From Puffinus mauretanicus (taxonomy: Eukaryota; Chordata; Aves; Procellariiformes; Procellariidae): a stretch of DNA of 64,000 nt. The notes under the pieces were generated by a model. That model searched no databases, was not told the DNA's origin, and saw only the letters and a program-made list of their open reading frames with translations. Within the stretch, counting starts at the first letter, position 1, and the number at the start of each line of letters is the position of its first letter. Location of the stretch: assembly GCA_023333565.1 (NCBI GenBank), contig JAJKFH010003970.1:372001-436000 (forward strand), given 5' to 3'. Shown here piece after piece: positions 11,787 through 53,808 of this stretch. Made by a program: the position numbers and the translations under genes.

Positions 11787-14700
11787 ACAATCATAAATCC
11801 TGAAAGTGGACATATGCTTATGTTTATATAAATGTAGAAAGTAGAAGACGAACACTTTCTGGGTTTTTTTTTCCTTTTAAAGAACGTTTAAAATCCATCC
11901 CCAATTTTCTTTTTCCCTTCCCCTTGGAGAACACTTTGCAAAGTAACAATTATGTCTCTCATATCTAATGGTAAAAGGTTAGGCAGAAGGTGTGTGGCAA
12001 AGGTATCCTGATAATTTCTTCACTACCTTAGGTCAAGTATTCTCAAGTGGCAGGACAAACATGGACAGCAGCTCTCTCTGGTGACTGTTCAGCAAACCTA
12101 GTGACTTTGACTATTCTGAATGAAGGATAGCTTGTACTTTGAAAGTGCAACTCAATAATAATCTACTTAAAACAACTAGCATAAACTTTCTGAGCCAGTA
12201 TAGAAGAAACTTGAGTCAGTCCAGGAAAATTGGCGACAATAAACTCTCAGTGTTTCAATTTAGGAAATTGAAATAACATTTATGTGTATTTTTGGCAGCC
12301 TTTTTGCTTCCCTTAAAAAAAAAAATCACTAATAATTTTTTTGGAAATATTAGTAAAAATTGGGGGGGGGAGGGAGAAAGCAACCTACAAAATCTATGAT
12401 CAGCTTGGGGCTAAAAAATAAGTTTTAATTTGATGTCTAGGCAAACTTACCATAAATAATGTAACAGGTTATATTAAAAATGTCACAGAGTGTCAGGAAC
12501 TTCCAGATATGTAGTTGCTTAATCAAATCTAGCCCCTAACCACTAACTCATTCATTCTTGTTTTGCTTAAACACTTTGAGCTCCTATTTTTTCCTTTTAA
12601 AATATTCTGCTACTTTCATTGTGTTACCTATTCCGCAAACAATTTTTTCCTCTCTGTCTTCTCCAAGTCTCCTGCTCATACTTTACCTCTTTTTCTCTTG
12701 GTCTTTTAATACTTTTCTACGTTGTTGCTCTGCCGCCTTTGGCTTCCCACTCTGTCCCCTTCTCATAATATTCCCAGCTGCTTTGCAGTTCTTCCATCTC
12801 TTCTGAAATTTTTTGGTACACTTATCCACTTGCTTTTCTCCCATCAATTCTTCTCTAAAATTTGTGTCATTTCAATCCTTTTCCATACCTTCTCTGCAAT
12901 CGTCTTTGACCTGGATCATTTTCGGCTTGAATGTACTTGTAGAATAGGTAAGCTTTGACTGTCTTGGATTACTCCATTAGTTTAAACTCTTCCCATTCAT
13001 TGAAGAACTAATGAGGAAGGGTTGAAAAGTGTTGTCAGCTTACCTAAGGAGGAGGGCATTGCTGCTTGATTATAAAAAGACATGGTTACCACTAAGTGGT
13101 GACTATTAGTACTAGCGTGAGGGACACTATATACTACCAAGTATCTTGTGAGTCTCTATTTTTGTGGGACCTAGAGCAGTGATTGTTGTACCCAAATACC
13201 CTGGTAATCTCGTCTTCCATTAGTTGCTTGTGAGTTCTGACTATCCACTCTATATTTCCTTGATTGCTTATTGTTAACCGAGATATTTGATATAACTCTG
13301 TTTCTCAACAGATTCATCATGTTAGGTTAGTGATGAGTAAGAGAATCCAAACTTGTAAAACCTACGGCACCCTGGAAGCTTTCTGCTCACTTGAGGGTGG
13401 CACATCATTGATGCTAATTTGCATTAATACAGTCCTTTTGCAACAAGTATGGATGGAATAGTATTTTGCTATGGCTCATCAGTAGTTTTGACGACCAAGC
13501 TTGTGGTCTTTGTCCACTTCCAATTTGAAAGATGTCCACAGCACCATTGGGGTTGTCAGTGGTGGAATGAACAAGTGTTGGTCATCGTTTGACAAAACGT
13601 AGCCTAAACGAATCTTTTCATTGAAACCTTGACTGCCGTGGGTCTGGATTGAGCCATATGGGTGAAAGAGAGGAGGCTTAAATTGTTGCCTGCACCATGC
13701 CTGCTGCGGAAGTAGGCAAAAAAGTTAATTGAAGTTTCATAAACTTTAGAAGTATAGTTTTTAAAAATACGCTTTATTGAAATTCTTTTTATTGTCAATT
13801 TGTTTTTAATTCTTGGTCTTGTGATGAAGGAAATGGCAGCCTTTCATCCATGTGTTCTGTTAAGGGACTGAAGCTCATAAGGTTTTATGCCTTGAGTAAA
13901 GGCAGCATTTTGATTAATGTATTTAAAAGTATATCTATGCTATACAATTTTGGCAGTGTATATGACTAAGAGTACATCTATTAAGGAGTATCCCCTGTTG
14001 CTTGTAATGTTACTCCATATGCACTCAAGGCACTCAAATAAAACACTAGATCTACACTGCTTTCAGGCTACTCAGCCCAGTAAATGATGTTTGTTGAAAA
14101 CCTCTGTGAAATGGTCGGGGAGTATGGGCAAGGAGTAGAGGGATTCGCACTATCCAGGATCCCTGCAAAACTGCCCAGGAGACTCCCACTTGATGAGAAC
14201 TTGTTCAGTTTGATCAGGGATAAATTTATGGTGAGGAAAGTAATTCTCAATTTTGCGATTGATTATCTGAAGAGACACTGATTATCAGAAAAAGTGGTGG
14301 AGTATATCCTGTGTTGCACGTCTAATCATGCATTTTGAATGTGCTGGAAACAGTATGTTAATGTTGCGCTTTTCTTTTTGTGCGTGTTCACTCATGAAAG
14401 TCAGCTTGAGTTTGTCCCACTGTATTTATTGCTGTGTGAATAATGTTGGTACTGGTTAGACTTTATATATTTGGAACACAATGCCTAACTGCTGCCCTGC
14501 CTGTATAATTATTAAGTATAGAGAACGGGTTGGGAAAACAGCTTTGAAAAAAGCACCTATTATAAATGAATGATTACTGACTTCACAAAGCATTCATAAT
14601 ATTGACAGCCAGTCAGGAAAATTAAATAAATGCAATCAGGATAGTGATTACTTTTCTCAAGAAGTGTGTGTAAGAAAGAGAGGGCAAACATTTGTACTTC

Positions 14701-15264
14701 TTGGCATCTTAAGACCAATATTCTACTGCGAAAAGTGGCTTATAGAAATGTGGCTCGTGATGTACTGGGGTATATGTATGACAGGAGCTTGAGCTAAAGC
14801 TTTGAGCTGAGTATCACTAGACCTCTTGAAGTGAACTTCTCAAAGAAGACCAAAAGGCTTTCAAATTCAAATTTGCAAGTTTTATTTGAATAAAAACTAG
14901 AAAGTTAGCTTCTTACAAAATAGAATCTTCATAGTGACCTGTGGGGAATAGATGTAGACATAGAGAGATTTATCCATAACTGCCTACTTTGTGCAGGCAG
15001 GTTCTTACTTCAGTAGTTGGTTATGTTTAACTTGATGGCTTGGTGAGTGGCAGGGGTTGGTGTGGTTTTTTAGACCACTTTTGGCACAAGGAGCTTTTAC
15101 TTAACTAGAAGAATCATAATCCTAGGTTTATTTAATAACTGGAAGATATGGAAGCTGAAGAAAAATTTGGGAATTACTTTACCATCAAGCTGATAGAGAA
15201 AGAATATAGGAAATAATCTTGGGGGGTGGAGGCGAGTGGAGGGTGGAGTGGAGGCTATGACTTA

Positions 15265-15992
15265 GTCGCCATCACAGAAACATGGTGGGATGAGTCTCAT
15301 GATTGGAGTGCTGCAATGGATGGCTATAAGCTCTTCAGAAGGGACAGGTGAGGAAGGAGAGGCGGTGGGGTAGCCCTGTATGTTAGGGAGTGCTTTGACT
15401 GTCTAGAGCTCCATGATAGTGATGATGAGGTCGAGTGCTTGTGGGTAAGGATGAGGGGGAAGGCCAACAAGGTAGATATCCTGCTGGGAGTCTGTTATAG
15501 ACCACCTAGCCAGGATGAGGAGGCAGACGAAATATTCTACCAGAGGCTCGCAGAAGTCTCACAGTCGCTAGCCCTTGTTCTCGTGGGGGACTTCAACTTT
15601 CCGGACGTCTGCTGGAAATACAACACGGCAGAGAGGAAACAGTCAAGGAGGTTCCTGGAGTGTGTGGAAGATAACTTCCTGACGCAGCTGGTAAGCAAGC
15701 CTACAGGGGAGGTGCCTCGCTTGACCTGCTGTTCACAAACAGAGAAGGACTGGTGGGAGATGTGGTGGTTGGAGGCCGGCTTGGGCTTAGCGACCATGAA
15801 ATGATAGAATTCTCAATACTTGGTGAAGTAAGGAAGAGGGTCAGCAAAAGCGCTACCATGGACTTCCGGAGGGCGGACTTTGGCCTGCTCAGGACACTGG
15901 TCGAGAGGGTCCCTTGGGAGACAGTCCTGAAGGGCAAAGGGGTCCAGGAAGGCTGGACATTCTTCAAGAAGGAAGTCTTAAAGGCACAGTAG
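15265..15992 (+). pseudogene. CR1 ORF2 endonuclease part, broken
   Basis: This encodes the apurinic-like endonuclease domain of CR1, which nicks target DNA for reverse transcription. The N-terminus is missing. An in-frame TGA is at 15349-15351, where the family normally reads on into GRRGGGVALYV. The conserved GDFNFPD catalytic segment is present around 15590. A one- or two-base indel at about 15710-15722 shifts the frame, and a TAG at 15990-15992 replaces a sense codon. It cannot make a working protein. Confidence 0.85.
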
Positions 15993-16202
15993 CGGGCTGT
16001 CCCCATGTGCTGTGAGAAGAACGGGCGGGGAAGAATGGGCTGGGACTCAGGGGAAAAAAAGGAGAGTTTACCACCTTTGGAAGAAGGGGCAGGCAACTCA
16101 GGAAGAGTACAGGGATCTTGTTAGGCCGTGCAGAGTGGAAATTAGAAAGGCAAAAGCCCAGCTAGAAGTCAACCTGGCCACTGTCGTGAAAGACAACAAA
16201 AA

Positions 16203-17906
16203 ATGTTTTTACAAAAGAGAGCCAAGGAGAATCTCCATCCTTTATTGGATGCTGGGGGGAATGTTGCCACCAAGGACGAGGATGAGGCTGAGGTACTTAA
16301 CGCCTTCTTTGCCTCAGTCTTTAATAGTCAGAGCAGTTATCCTGAGGGTACTCAGCCCCCTGAGCTGGAAGACAGGGATGGCGAGCAGGATAAGCCCCCC
16401 ATAATCCAAGAGGAAGAAGTTAACGACCTGCTATGCCACCTGGATGCTCTCAAGTCTACGGGGCCGGATGGGATCCACCTGAGGGTACTGAGGGAGCTGG
16501 CAGAGGAGCTTGCCAAGCCACTCTTCATCATTTACCAGCAGTCCTGGTTAACTGGGGAGGTCCCGGATGACTGGAGGCTAGCCAATGTGACGCCCATCTA
16601 TAAGAAGGGCCGGAAGGAGGATCCGGGGAACTACAGGCGGGTCAGCCTGACCTCGGTGCCGGGGAAGATTATGGAGCGGTTCGTTTTGAGGGCGCTCACA
16701 AGCCATGTCCGGGACAACCAGGGGATCAGGCCCAGCCAGCACGGGTTCATGGAAGGCAGGTCCTGCTTGACCAACCTGATCTCCTTCTATGACCAGGTGA
16801 CCTGTTTAGTGGATGAGGGAAAGGCTGTGGATGTGGTCTACCTGGACTTCAGTAAAGCCTTTGACACCATCTCCCACGGCATTCTCCTAGAGAAGCTGGT
16901 GGCTCACGGCCTAGACAGGTACACTCTGCGCTGGGTGAAAAACTGGCTGGATGGCCGAGCCCAGAGAGTTGTGGTGAACAGAGTTAAATCCAGTTGGCGG
17001 CCGGTCATGAGCGGTGTTCCCCAGGGCTCAGTTTTGGGGCCGGTGTTGTTCAATATCTTTATCAATGATCTGGATGATGGGATCGAGTGCTCCCTCAGTA
17101 AGTTTGCAGATGACACCAAGTTGGGCGGGAGTGTTGATCTGCTGGAGGGTAGGAAGGCTCTGCAGAGGGACCTGGACAGGCTGGATCGATGGGCCGAGGC
17201 CAACTGTATGAGGTTCAACAAGGCCAAGTGCCGGGTCCTGCACTTCGGCCACAACAACCCCAGGCAACGCTACAGGCTTGGGGAAGAGTGGCTGGAAAGC
17301 TGCCCAGAGGAAAGGGACCTGGGGGTGCTGGTTGACAGCCGGCTGAACATGAGCCGGCAGTGTGCCCAGGTGGCCAAGAAGGCCAATGGCATCCTGGCCT
17401 GTATCAGAAATAGTGTGGCCAGCAGGAGCAGGGAGGTGATCATGCCCCTGTACTCGGCACTGGTGAGGCCGCACCTTGAATACTGTGTTCAGTTTTGGGC
17501 CCCTCACTGCAAGAAGGACATTGAGGTGCTGGAGCGTGTCCAGAGGAGGGCAACGAAGCTGGTGAAGGGCCTGGAGCACAAGTCTTATGAGGAGCGGCTG
17601 AGGGAACTGGGACTGTTTAGCCTGGAGAAGAAGAGGTCGAGGGGAGACCTCATCGTGCTCTACAACTACCTGAAAGGAGGTTGTAGCGAGGTGGGGGTTG
17701 GTCTCTTCTCCCAAGTAACAAGCGATAGGACGAGAGGAAACGGCCTGAAGTTGCGCCAAGGGGGGTTTAGATTGGACATTAGGAAAAATTTCTTTACTGA
17801 AAGAGTGATCAGGGCTTGGAACAGGCTGCCCAGGGAAGTGGTGGAGTCTCCATCCCTGGAAGTGTTTAAAAGACGTGTAGATGAGGCACTTAGGGACATG
17901 GTGTAG
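16203..17906 (+). pseudogene. CR1 ORF2 reverse transcriptase part, long open frame of a truncated element
   Basis: An uninterrupted 567-residue frame covers the whole RT core: SKAFD in YLDFSKAFD (residues 213-221), [10 protein letters not shown], the catalytic FADD (301-304), and the C-terminal part ending LRDMV. The frame is separated from the upstream part by a small deletion near 16213-16225. There the family normally has about five more residues between CFYK and RAKENLH. The ATG at 16203 is internal, not a real start. The intact frame suggests a moderately young insertion. Confidence 0.85.
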
Positions 17907-19757
17907 TGGGCATGGTGGTGTGGGGTTGATGGTTGGACTCGATGATCTTGGAGGTCTTTTCCAACCTTAGTGATTCTATGATTCTATACAGAGTTCTCAG
18001 ATGTTGGGAAATTATAAGGAAGGTCTTAAAATTAATGTGAGTAAAAAAGTTATTATTATCTCTCTGTCCCCCATTCTGGACATACTTTGGTTTTAGTATG
18101 TGGTTTTGTTTTTCATGCTTACTGTGGTGGTGTTTGCTTTTACTAACGTACAAGAAGATGATGCTAGTTCTTTTTATCATCATCAAGCTAATTAATAACA
18201 GTAATGTATATACTGGAAACAATAGTTATTCTGAGGGCATTCTGATTTTAATTATTAATAAATGTTCTGATAGGACATCTGTGGGTGCAGGGTAGCGTGT
18301 GTGAGCATGTCCTAGTTTTAATTAATATTTTATATGTAATCTGCATAATTTGTCTTGTTTTATTATAATTCTAGGCCCTATACTGTCTTGCGTCTGCAAT
18401 CCCATGACTTTTCCTCCTTACAGTTGCTGTGCTGGCTTAAGCAGCTCGATCCCTCCCCCCCGTCTTCGGTTCCCGGCATTATACCTTTCAATGCAAAACG
18501 ACAGGCTGAAGTGGATCAGGGAACTGATCCAGGTGTTCAGTGTCTCCCCCTTCTTGGCTTTTCACTACCACTGAGAGGAGAACCATAGCTCAGTTCTCTG
18601 GATGCAATTTTGCTGGTCTGATGCATAGTTTTAGTTTCCTACAATCCCAAATCGGTTACTTGTAAATTACTTTAATTAAAATATGAATGTAGTATAAACA
18701 TGAATATTTTTTATATATGTTAGAGACTTGCAGTAAAAGTATGCTATCAGATTTTTATGTCAGTCTTTGATAAAAGGATGCAGAAGGCAGAGACTGCGGA
18801 GATGACCGATGAGAAGGGATGGGCTGGTTGGATTAGGACTACTTTGGAAAAAGGCTATTAAGAGAGAAACTGAATTGCTTTGGCCATTTTAGAATTAGTA
18901 TTTCAGTTCTTGTAGCAACAATTGTTGGTCCATGTCTAAAAAAAAAAAATTACAGTACTTTCTGTCAATTTTTCTGATAACTTTATGAAACAGTTGGTTT
19001 TGTTAAAGGCTCTGATTCTATCTTGATTATCATTGTTCAGATGTATTAGTACTTGCTTTCACTAAGCCAGTTTCCTTTGAATCTGTGAATACGCAGTGTA
19101 TTTCAAAAGGTTGTACAATTTTAAATGGCTAAAGAGAAAACTGACAAGCCTGAAAATTAATGTGTAGCAAAGACCTTCTGAAAATGAGGAGAGTTCTCAC
19201 AGTCATCCAGATGGAAGTTTATCTTTCTTTGAATTTTGATTTTAATAAATGTATACACTCCTGTGCATTGGACATAAATCACACATGCCACTTAGTAGTG
19301 TCATTTTGATTTTACTTTATTAACATGTTTCAGATATTTACACAGATTTATTAGAGCAGTTGCTCAACTTTCAGTTCTTTCAACAAAGTAGATACAATGG
19401 TAATATTGCAGGTTATTAAATTTTGGGGCCTAAATGTTTGGCTGCACATTAGCACAAGAGTAAAATGTTGCAGAATTCATTGAAAGCTCTGAGTATCCGA
19501 CTGCTGAGAAGATGATGATTTGCTGTTTTTCATTAACTAACTGTGAAAATCTGTAAGGAACTGCATGTTTCATTTCAAGTCATTGCATTAAAGAGATCAG
19601 CTTGGCTGTGGGGCTCAGTAGGTCTGTACCCCAAGTACCAGCACGCTCCCTGCTCCGAACAGTGGCACGAGGGTGGCCGGGGAAATCCATTCTTAGTGAT
19701 CTTTCGGTAAGGTTTGTACAGCTGTGAAAGAGGTGTTAGAGGATTAAGGAAAACACC

Positions 19758-19784
19758 AAAAAAAAGAAAAAGAAAAAGAAAAAG
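19758..19784. repeat. (AAAAAG)n simple repeat
   Basis: About four A-rich hexanucleotide units followed by a C-rich AAAACCCCCC stretch. Confidence 0.75.
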
Positions 19785-20100
19785 CAAACCAAAAAACCCC
19801 CCAAAACCACCTAATGTCATGGTCTTTGTGGGAAGGTTGGGAACATGGAATACTGATTTTATGGATTTCTGCTGCCCTTTTCTTGTGCTGTGCATATTAG
19901 GACCCCCTAAAATTTACTCTCGTATACTTTTCCTGTTTCCAAGTAGAAAAAACCTAGGCATTAGGTGTTACCCTGTTCCCAAGGAACAATGAAATTCCCA
20001 AGTACAATGAAAAATATTCTTGCATGAAACTTCTTGCAATTTTATTTTATAATGTGAATGGCAGTTTGCTTAATAAAGAAACACAGATATGACCAGAACA

Positions 20101-20202
20101 ATTGGGTTTTGGGGTTTTATTTGTTGGGCCTTGGGGTTTTTTTTGTTTTTGTTTGTTTGTGGGTTTTTTGGTTGGGTTTTTTTGTTGTTGTTGTTGTTTG
20201 TC
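20101..20202. repeat. T/G-rich tract with G-quadruplex potential and (GTT)n end
   Basis: Four G-runs (20104-106, 20111-114, 20126-128, 20133-136) are separated by T-rich spacers, then GTTTGTTTG units and (GTT)n at 20182-20199. The strand is that of the PPP2R5E transcript. Confidence 0.7.
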
Positions 20203-22906
20203 CCTATAGTTCACATGGCTGGTTGATGTAGTAATGTTGGCATGAAATTCATGTAGTGTTCTGGAGTGGTTTTTCTTGAGAAGAACTTAATTATATTGTT
20301 CGTTTTGTTCCCACACCTCCAGATGCTTAACTGGAGGAAAAAAGAAAGCAAACTTTTATAAGGTATTTTAATGCTTTAGTTATTTTTCTAATTTTTATTT
20401 AATACCGACCCTACCTTAAAATGAGTGTAATCTTGAGTCATTTGAGTCTGGTTATAACTTGCGCTGAATTGTATCTTAATGGATTCCCATTTGATTTCAG
20501 CCTGTGTTTTTCTTTGACTAGGATATCCTTGTCAGCCAAACTAAATGCGTGCAAGCCATGTAGAACAATGCAACCAAAACCCCATTATGTTCATGTAACA
20601 TCATAGATTTTATTGATGCCATTTACATGTTGTCAAGTTCTAAGGTGGATTATAGATAGCATAATAAAGAGTGGAAGTTAGAATTAAAAATAATGCTCTT
20701 GAAAAGTAACCGATGGCACTTTTATATCTTTTTTTTTCAGTTTGTATTTACAGTCTGCCTTTTGGAAGAAATTGTTAATTAATTGTTGCTAATAACAGTG
20801 AATTCTGATGTCCATTTTCCTTTTTTGTATTAATTGAGGGCAGGTAATCCAGAAAGCGGTAACATGTCAGTTCACAAGTACTTTGCTTCCCCAAGCCCTT
20901 TTATCTCCTGTAAGGCCGTAACCTTAGAAAGGTCACTAACAGAAGTGGTCTTTTTTGTAATGGGTAAGGGCTAACGACTTTCTGTGACTCCCTGGCTTAT
21001 CTTAGGTTTCAGCATTGCCTGCTGTGAGGCATCTGAACTCAAGTAAGACACCTGGCCAGTGGAACGGCTTTAGGGTGACCTGGTTTTGGGACCTTCAGTT
21101 TTCCAGAGGTGTTTGGGAGGGCTGTTCTCCCGCATAGCTCTTCTTGTTGGGGTTCTGCAGGACCACGTTTCTTGCATCTTCTGTGCCACAGATGAATATA
21201 GCCTGTGGGAACGTGGAGTGAATAATTACGATGATACGAAGTGTGGTGTCATAACCATACCACTTCTTTTCCCCCTTAATTTGCTTTGGACACAGCTGTT
21301 GTAGAGCTTACCCAAGCCTGATGAGTATGAGATTGGTGTGTGCTGCCTGGTACCATCAATTAAACTTTACCAAGATCTTGGTTGTTCTTTGCGAGATGCA
21401 GTTTTTAACCTATTGAATCTTGTCACTACTGCAGTGCTGTAAGCAGAAAAAGGTTGAATAAACGGTTGTGCTTTACCATGTCAGGTCAGAAATCACGTAG
21501 CATCTTTATTTGGACTGCAATCCATGTTTATTCTTTCCAGTGCTTAAGCAATGCAGAGAGTTGATGTGAAGTGCCTTGGGGTCCTTGTATCTCTATGAGT
21601 ACTTTTTAAAACTATGCAGCTGTATACTATGACTGTGTAATATTTTATAGGTCTTTTGAACTTGAAACTAGTAACTGTTGTGTACGTGGTTTAATTAAAA
21701 CAGATTCATGGTACTTTGTCCTTAAAACTACTATACAACTACTAACAGCTTCCAGTGTTTACCAAGTATTCCTCAACTTGACATACTCTTGTGTTAACCA
21801 TAAGAAGTTCTGTCTTAGGTTGGCTTTTTACTAATATGTCCAAGTTTTAAGAAATAAACATCAATTCTTTACTATTAAAATTTTTCTAGTTGAAATCAGC
21901 AAAATTTTTAATTTACATGTTGTATTGTAGCTTGGAAGGTCATTCGCTGGATTCTGGTGCTGACAGAGCTTTTGTGCCTTTAAAAAAAAAGTAAATCAAA
22001 GAAAGTGAAGTGCCCTCTAGTCTGAGGGCGTACTTTCGGAGTAAAAATGCGTATTTAATTTCTGCAATCTTCTGCTATTGTTAGCCTCTTGTGTACATGA
22101 ACGTCAAATTAACTAAGCTTTCTGTGTACTCTTTTGGTGCACTTGGTAAACTAACAAACTACTAAGAAGTTGACATTCCTGTTATTATTTTATTAAGTCT
22201 TTTATCTGCTGACAATTAAGAAAACATAGCGGAAGTAGTAAGTAGTACATTCTGTTTACTTTATTGATCAAGCACATACTATAAGTTTGCGTGAAACTGT
22301 TCCTATTGATGCATGTTATATGTTCTTAGTACAGCAAAAATACCTCACTGTGTTTCAGTAAAATTGATTTTGCTATGGAAGGTGTCAACATGGGGGTAAT
22401 GATTGAATCTGAAAACTTGTTTGCAGAATTATAGTCTTGCTGTGTATTCATATACATATTCATGTATATTCATACAGAGTTGTAAATGACACAGTGTTTT
22501 TAGAAATACAAATTAATCAAGCTTGATCTGTTTGACAGTTCTTTCATCCTTCTTTGGAGTAAGTTAACGATGGTGAATGTCAGCTTCCAGTGAAAGTAGT
22601 GGTATATTGTATAATTAAGTCTTGAATGCTGTTGTGTTTGCGTTCTCCACTTCAGCCTCGACTTTTTGGGTGAACTTTATTTTCTTAATAGTGGGTGATG
22701 ATTAAATTACTTCTACAACATGTTATTCAAGATCTCAAACACACAATAGTAATACAGTTCCTATAAGGGGTTCGTTTGTTAATCTGAGCTCTGTTTTACA
22801 AGAATTGTATGAATGCTGCTTTCCTTTGAAATTGATCTTCAAAAAGAAAACCTGTTTTGTATAATCAGATGCCAGACTCACAAAGATTTCCTTTCTTGTT
22901 TCATAG

Positions 22907-51380
<28,474 letters not shown>

Positions 51381-51508
51381 CAAAAAAACAAAACAGCATT
51401 ATTAACCTGTGGAGTCACACATTTATGTAGTAGAAGATGGAGCAACAGTTTTCTGTATTGTGCAACTTTACAGTAGATTTCACATTTGTTTCATTATTAC
51501 AACAGCAC

Positions 51509-51516
51509 TGTATATA
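51509..51516 (+). promoter_or_regulatory. Pumilio-type element TGTATATA in 3' UTR
   Basis: An exact TGTATATA lies 129 bases after the stop, so it is in every predicted 3' UTR isoform. It matches the PUM1/PUM2 consensus UGUANAUA. Use is inferred only. Confidence 0.4.
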
Positions 51517-51939
51517 CCTGTCTCTAAGTAAAGGAAAAAAATAAGGACTTTAATCCAAAGTTTGGACAGCAGATGGACTTCTCAGAACTTTGCAAACATA
51601 ATCATTGTTTTAACCCTTCTTTAAAACCAGTCTTCAAAGATCTGTTGATGAAAATTGCGATGTCAAATTCCATTGTCAGGACCTGTTCCTTATTTATCGT
51701 TAGCAGAGAGTGTAATACAACTTTCAAATGTGAACAATCTTAAAATTTAGCTTGTCTTTCTGCTAAACTGTTAAGTGTATTTATAGTAAAGGAGAAAAAA
51801 AGACTGTCATTTCCTTATGAGTTTGTGTAACATCCTCCTTCTCTGGATAACTTTACTGTAATTTGACTTTTTTTCCTTTTGCACATCTTCATAAGTTGAA
51901 TGTCCATTCAGATCAGGGCCATGAAAAACATAGGTCCTG

Positions 51940-51945
51940 AATAAA
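51940..51945 (+). terminator. PPP2R5E: Likely proximal poly(A) signal of PPP2R5E
   Basis: An AATAAA lies about 560 bases after the stop codon and is followed at about 20-30 bases by a GU-rich run (TGTTTACTGGTGTGAG) and a T-run. This is the classical signal plus downstream-element arrangement, and cleavage would fall near 51960. Confidence 0.6.
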
Positions 51946-53808
51946 AGTTTTGTTTACTGGTGTGAGCATTTTTTTAGTACCAGGCTGTCTCTGGTGCTTC
52001 CTTAATTTGAACATTAGGAGTTAAACAACAAGTAGGTGATAAACATAGTAGGAAAGGGAGCTTTGGATTCATGCACCTATTTATTGCAAATCCAAATTAG
52101 TGTCCACAATCCTTTAAAAATGGGCAGTGGTAACACCCTGGACTTCAGTACCTAACCAGTATTAGTGATATGGCATTGGACACACATACCAGAGTTGTTT
52201 TAGAAATACTAATTGCTAAATTATTACAGTATGTTTTTATTGGACCATTTTGAAAGAATAAAGACAAACGCTAAACAGTGCAGGCATGAAATTGATCTCC
52301 AGTGGTCATGGATCTAATTGGAAATTGAGTTGAGATAGCAGTTTGGACTGTTTGGAGTTGTTGCCTTACTTTTTAATATGTATTTATAAAGTGTTCCAGC
52401 AAAAGAGGATGTAGCCTCTAAGAAACATACTATAGTGGTTTTGTGGTTCTAGTACTATTACTCATCACAGTACCAGCCCTATGGTCTCAGCTGGAAAGGA
52501 TTCTGGATAATATACTTCTGCATTCTCATCTGGATGCTCATTCCTAACTACTGTATTTGTTACCAAAAGTGGTTCTACAAATGCTACTGAAAAAAATTCT
52601 GGAAATCCTAATGTTCTGAGTATTAATAATAAAGTTTAAAATGCTTTTATATCAAAGGTGCATTGTGACCAAATTGTTTAAAACAAAAGAAAAAAAAATA
52701 CAAAAACAAAGAAGAGGGCTGTATTATAAGTATACATTATTGGCTATCTGCTTTGTATTTGAAAGTGGAATCTTACATCTTTGGTAGGTAAAATGCTGAT
52801 AAGACTTATGTACAGTATATATTTAGCTAATGCAGTTGCATTATTATATACCGAAAGGTATGTGTTTCAGGATTTTTCTCCAGGATGCTTTTGAACTGTT
52901 ATAGACATATGACAACAGTGAATTGATAATCCTAAACCATCAATCCAGCAGTATTTACAGTATAAAACTGAATTGGTGTTCATGAGTCTTTGTGATAGTT
53001 GCAAACATGAATTTATGACCTGTTGCCATTGATAGAAATACAGTATAAATACAAGCTTGTATATTTTTCTTCCTACCATTTAAATATACAGTAGGATTTG
53101 AAGTTTTCATGTTTTCAGGCACGGAAAAGAGGTAAAAAAGAATTCCCTTCTAGACTACTGACTGTTTCAGGATTATCAGGTCACAGTTTGTACTCCTGGG
53201 TCTACACACACAAACGTTGTAAACTCAACAATTTTGTAAAAACCTGACACTGTTAATTCTGGAAAAAAAAGTGGAACTACTCATACGCAACACCAAACAC
53301 AACATGGTTTAGTGGGATTAATATGACCTTCTTTTAAGAACACGGACTGGGACGCAATGTAAAGTAGGCAGTTACTGTCATAGTTGAAACATTTTATTTT
53401 AAAGTGCTGAAGCAAAGGTGCAAGCTGAGATACTGAAGATTAAATAAATTTATAACAAATCATGTCCCTTAGCCCATTGATTTTGACAGTCTTTTATTTC
53501 TGTTACCAAAAAATATTTGCTAGTGTGATTTCTGTGTGAAATGATCATGCTTTACAAGAGGGTGGACTTAAACTCATGCTTAAAGACTGTGTTCAATTGT
53601 GAAAAACTGAGATAGAATGGAGGAAAAAAGATTAATGTTTTCCACCTGGTGGAGTGAAACACAACAATGTGAAATTAGAAAAAGCACCTTGTCCTGTACT
53701 TAGAGTTTAGGTGGGTGTTGTTTGTTCATAACTGTTTTTGGTTTTGACATGACATTCTGGTATTGATCATACAAAACTGATGAGAACCTGATGGGTTGCA
53801 ATATTTTG

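Larger units (their letters stand above)
15245..17987 (+). mobile_element. CR1 non-LTR retrotransposon, 5'-truncated
   Basis: This is a 2.7-kb 3' portion of a chicken-repeat-1 LINE in sense orientation within the PPP2R5E intron. It begins inside the endonuclease (AITETWWDESHDWS), runs through the reverse transcriptase, and ends with TGATTCTATGATTCTAT, the tandem 3' octamer typical of CR1. There is no poly(A) tail, as expected. The 5' truncation follows a GGAGG-rich stretch (about 15221-15250), so the exact junction is uncertain. The copy is dead: the endonuclease part has a stop and a frameshift, and two more frame changes precede the RT frame. Confidence 0.95.
1..22906 (+). other. PPP2R5E: PPP2R5E intron upstream of the first visible exon
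   Basis: The first visible exon starts in the middle of an Asp codon at about residue 53, so this sequence is intronic unless the N-terminal exon was missed. It is AT-rich, with chance open frames only. The supportable contents are listed separately: a CpG patch, hairpins, an LTR-like fragment, a GC-rich block, an ancient-repeat relic, simple T/G tracts and a CR1 LINE. In 4561-7640, 7677-15244 and 17988-22906 I see only simple repeats and unremarkable sequence. Confidence 0.75.

Noticed and set aside
16904..17759. Long minus-strand frames inside the CR1 copy (up to 243 residues)
   Set aside because: They are shadows of the sense RT frame in GC-rich sequence.
1..22906. N-terminal PPP2R5E exon (about 52 residues, Ser/Arg/Lys-rich)
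   Set aside because: No codon string matching the expected Ser/Gln/Arg-rich segment with a GTAAGT-type donor was found by eye. It is presumed upstream of the window, though a miss is possible.
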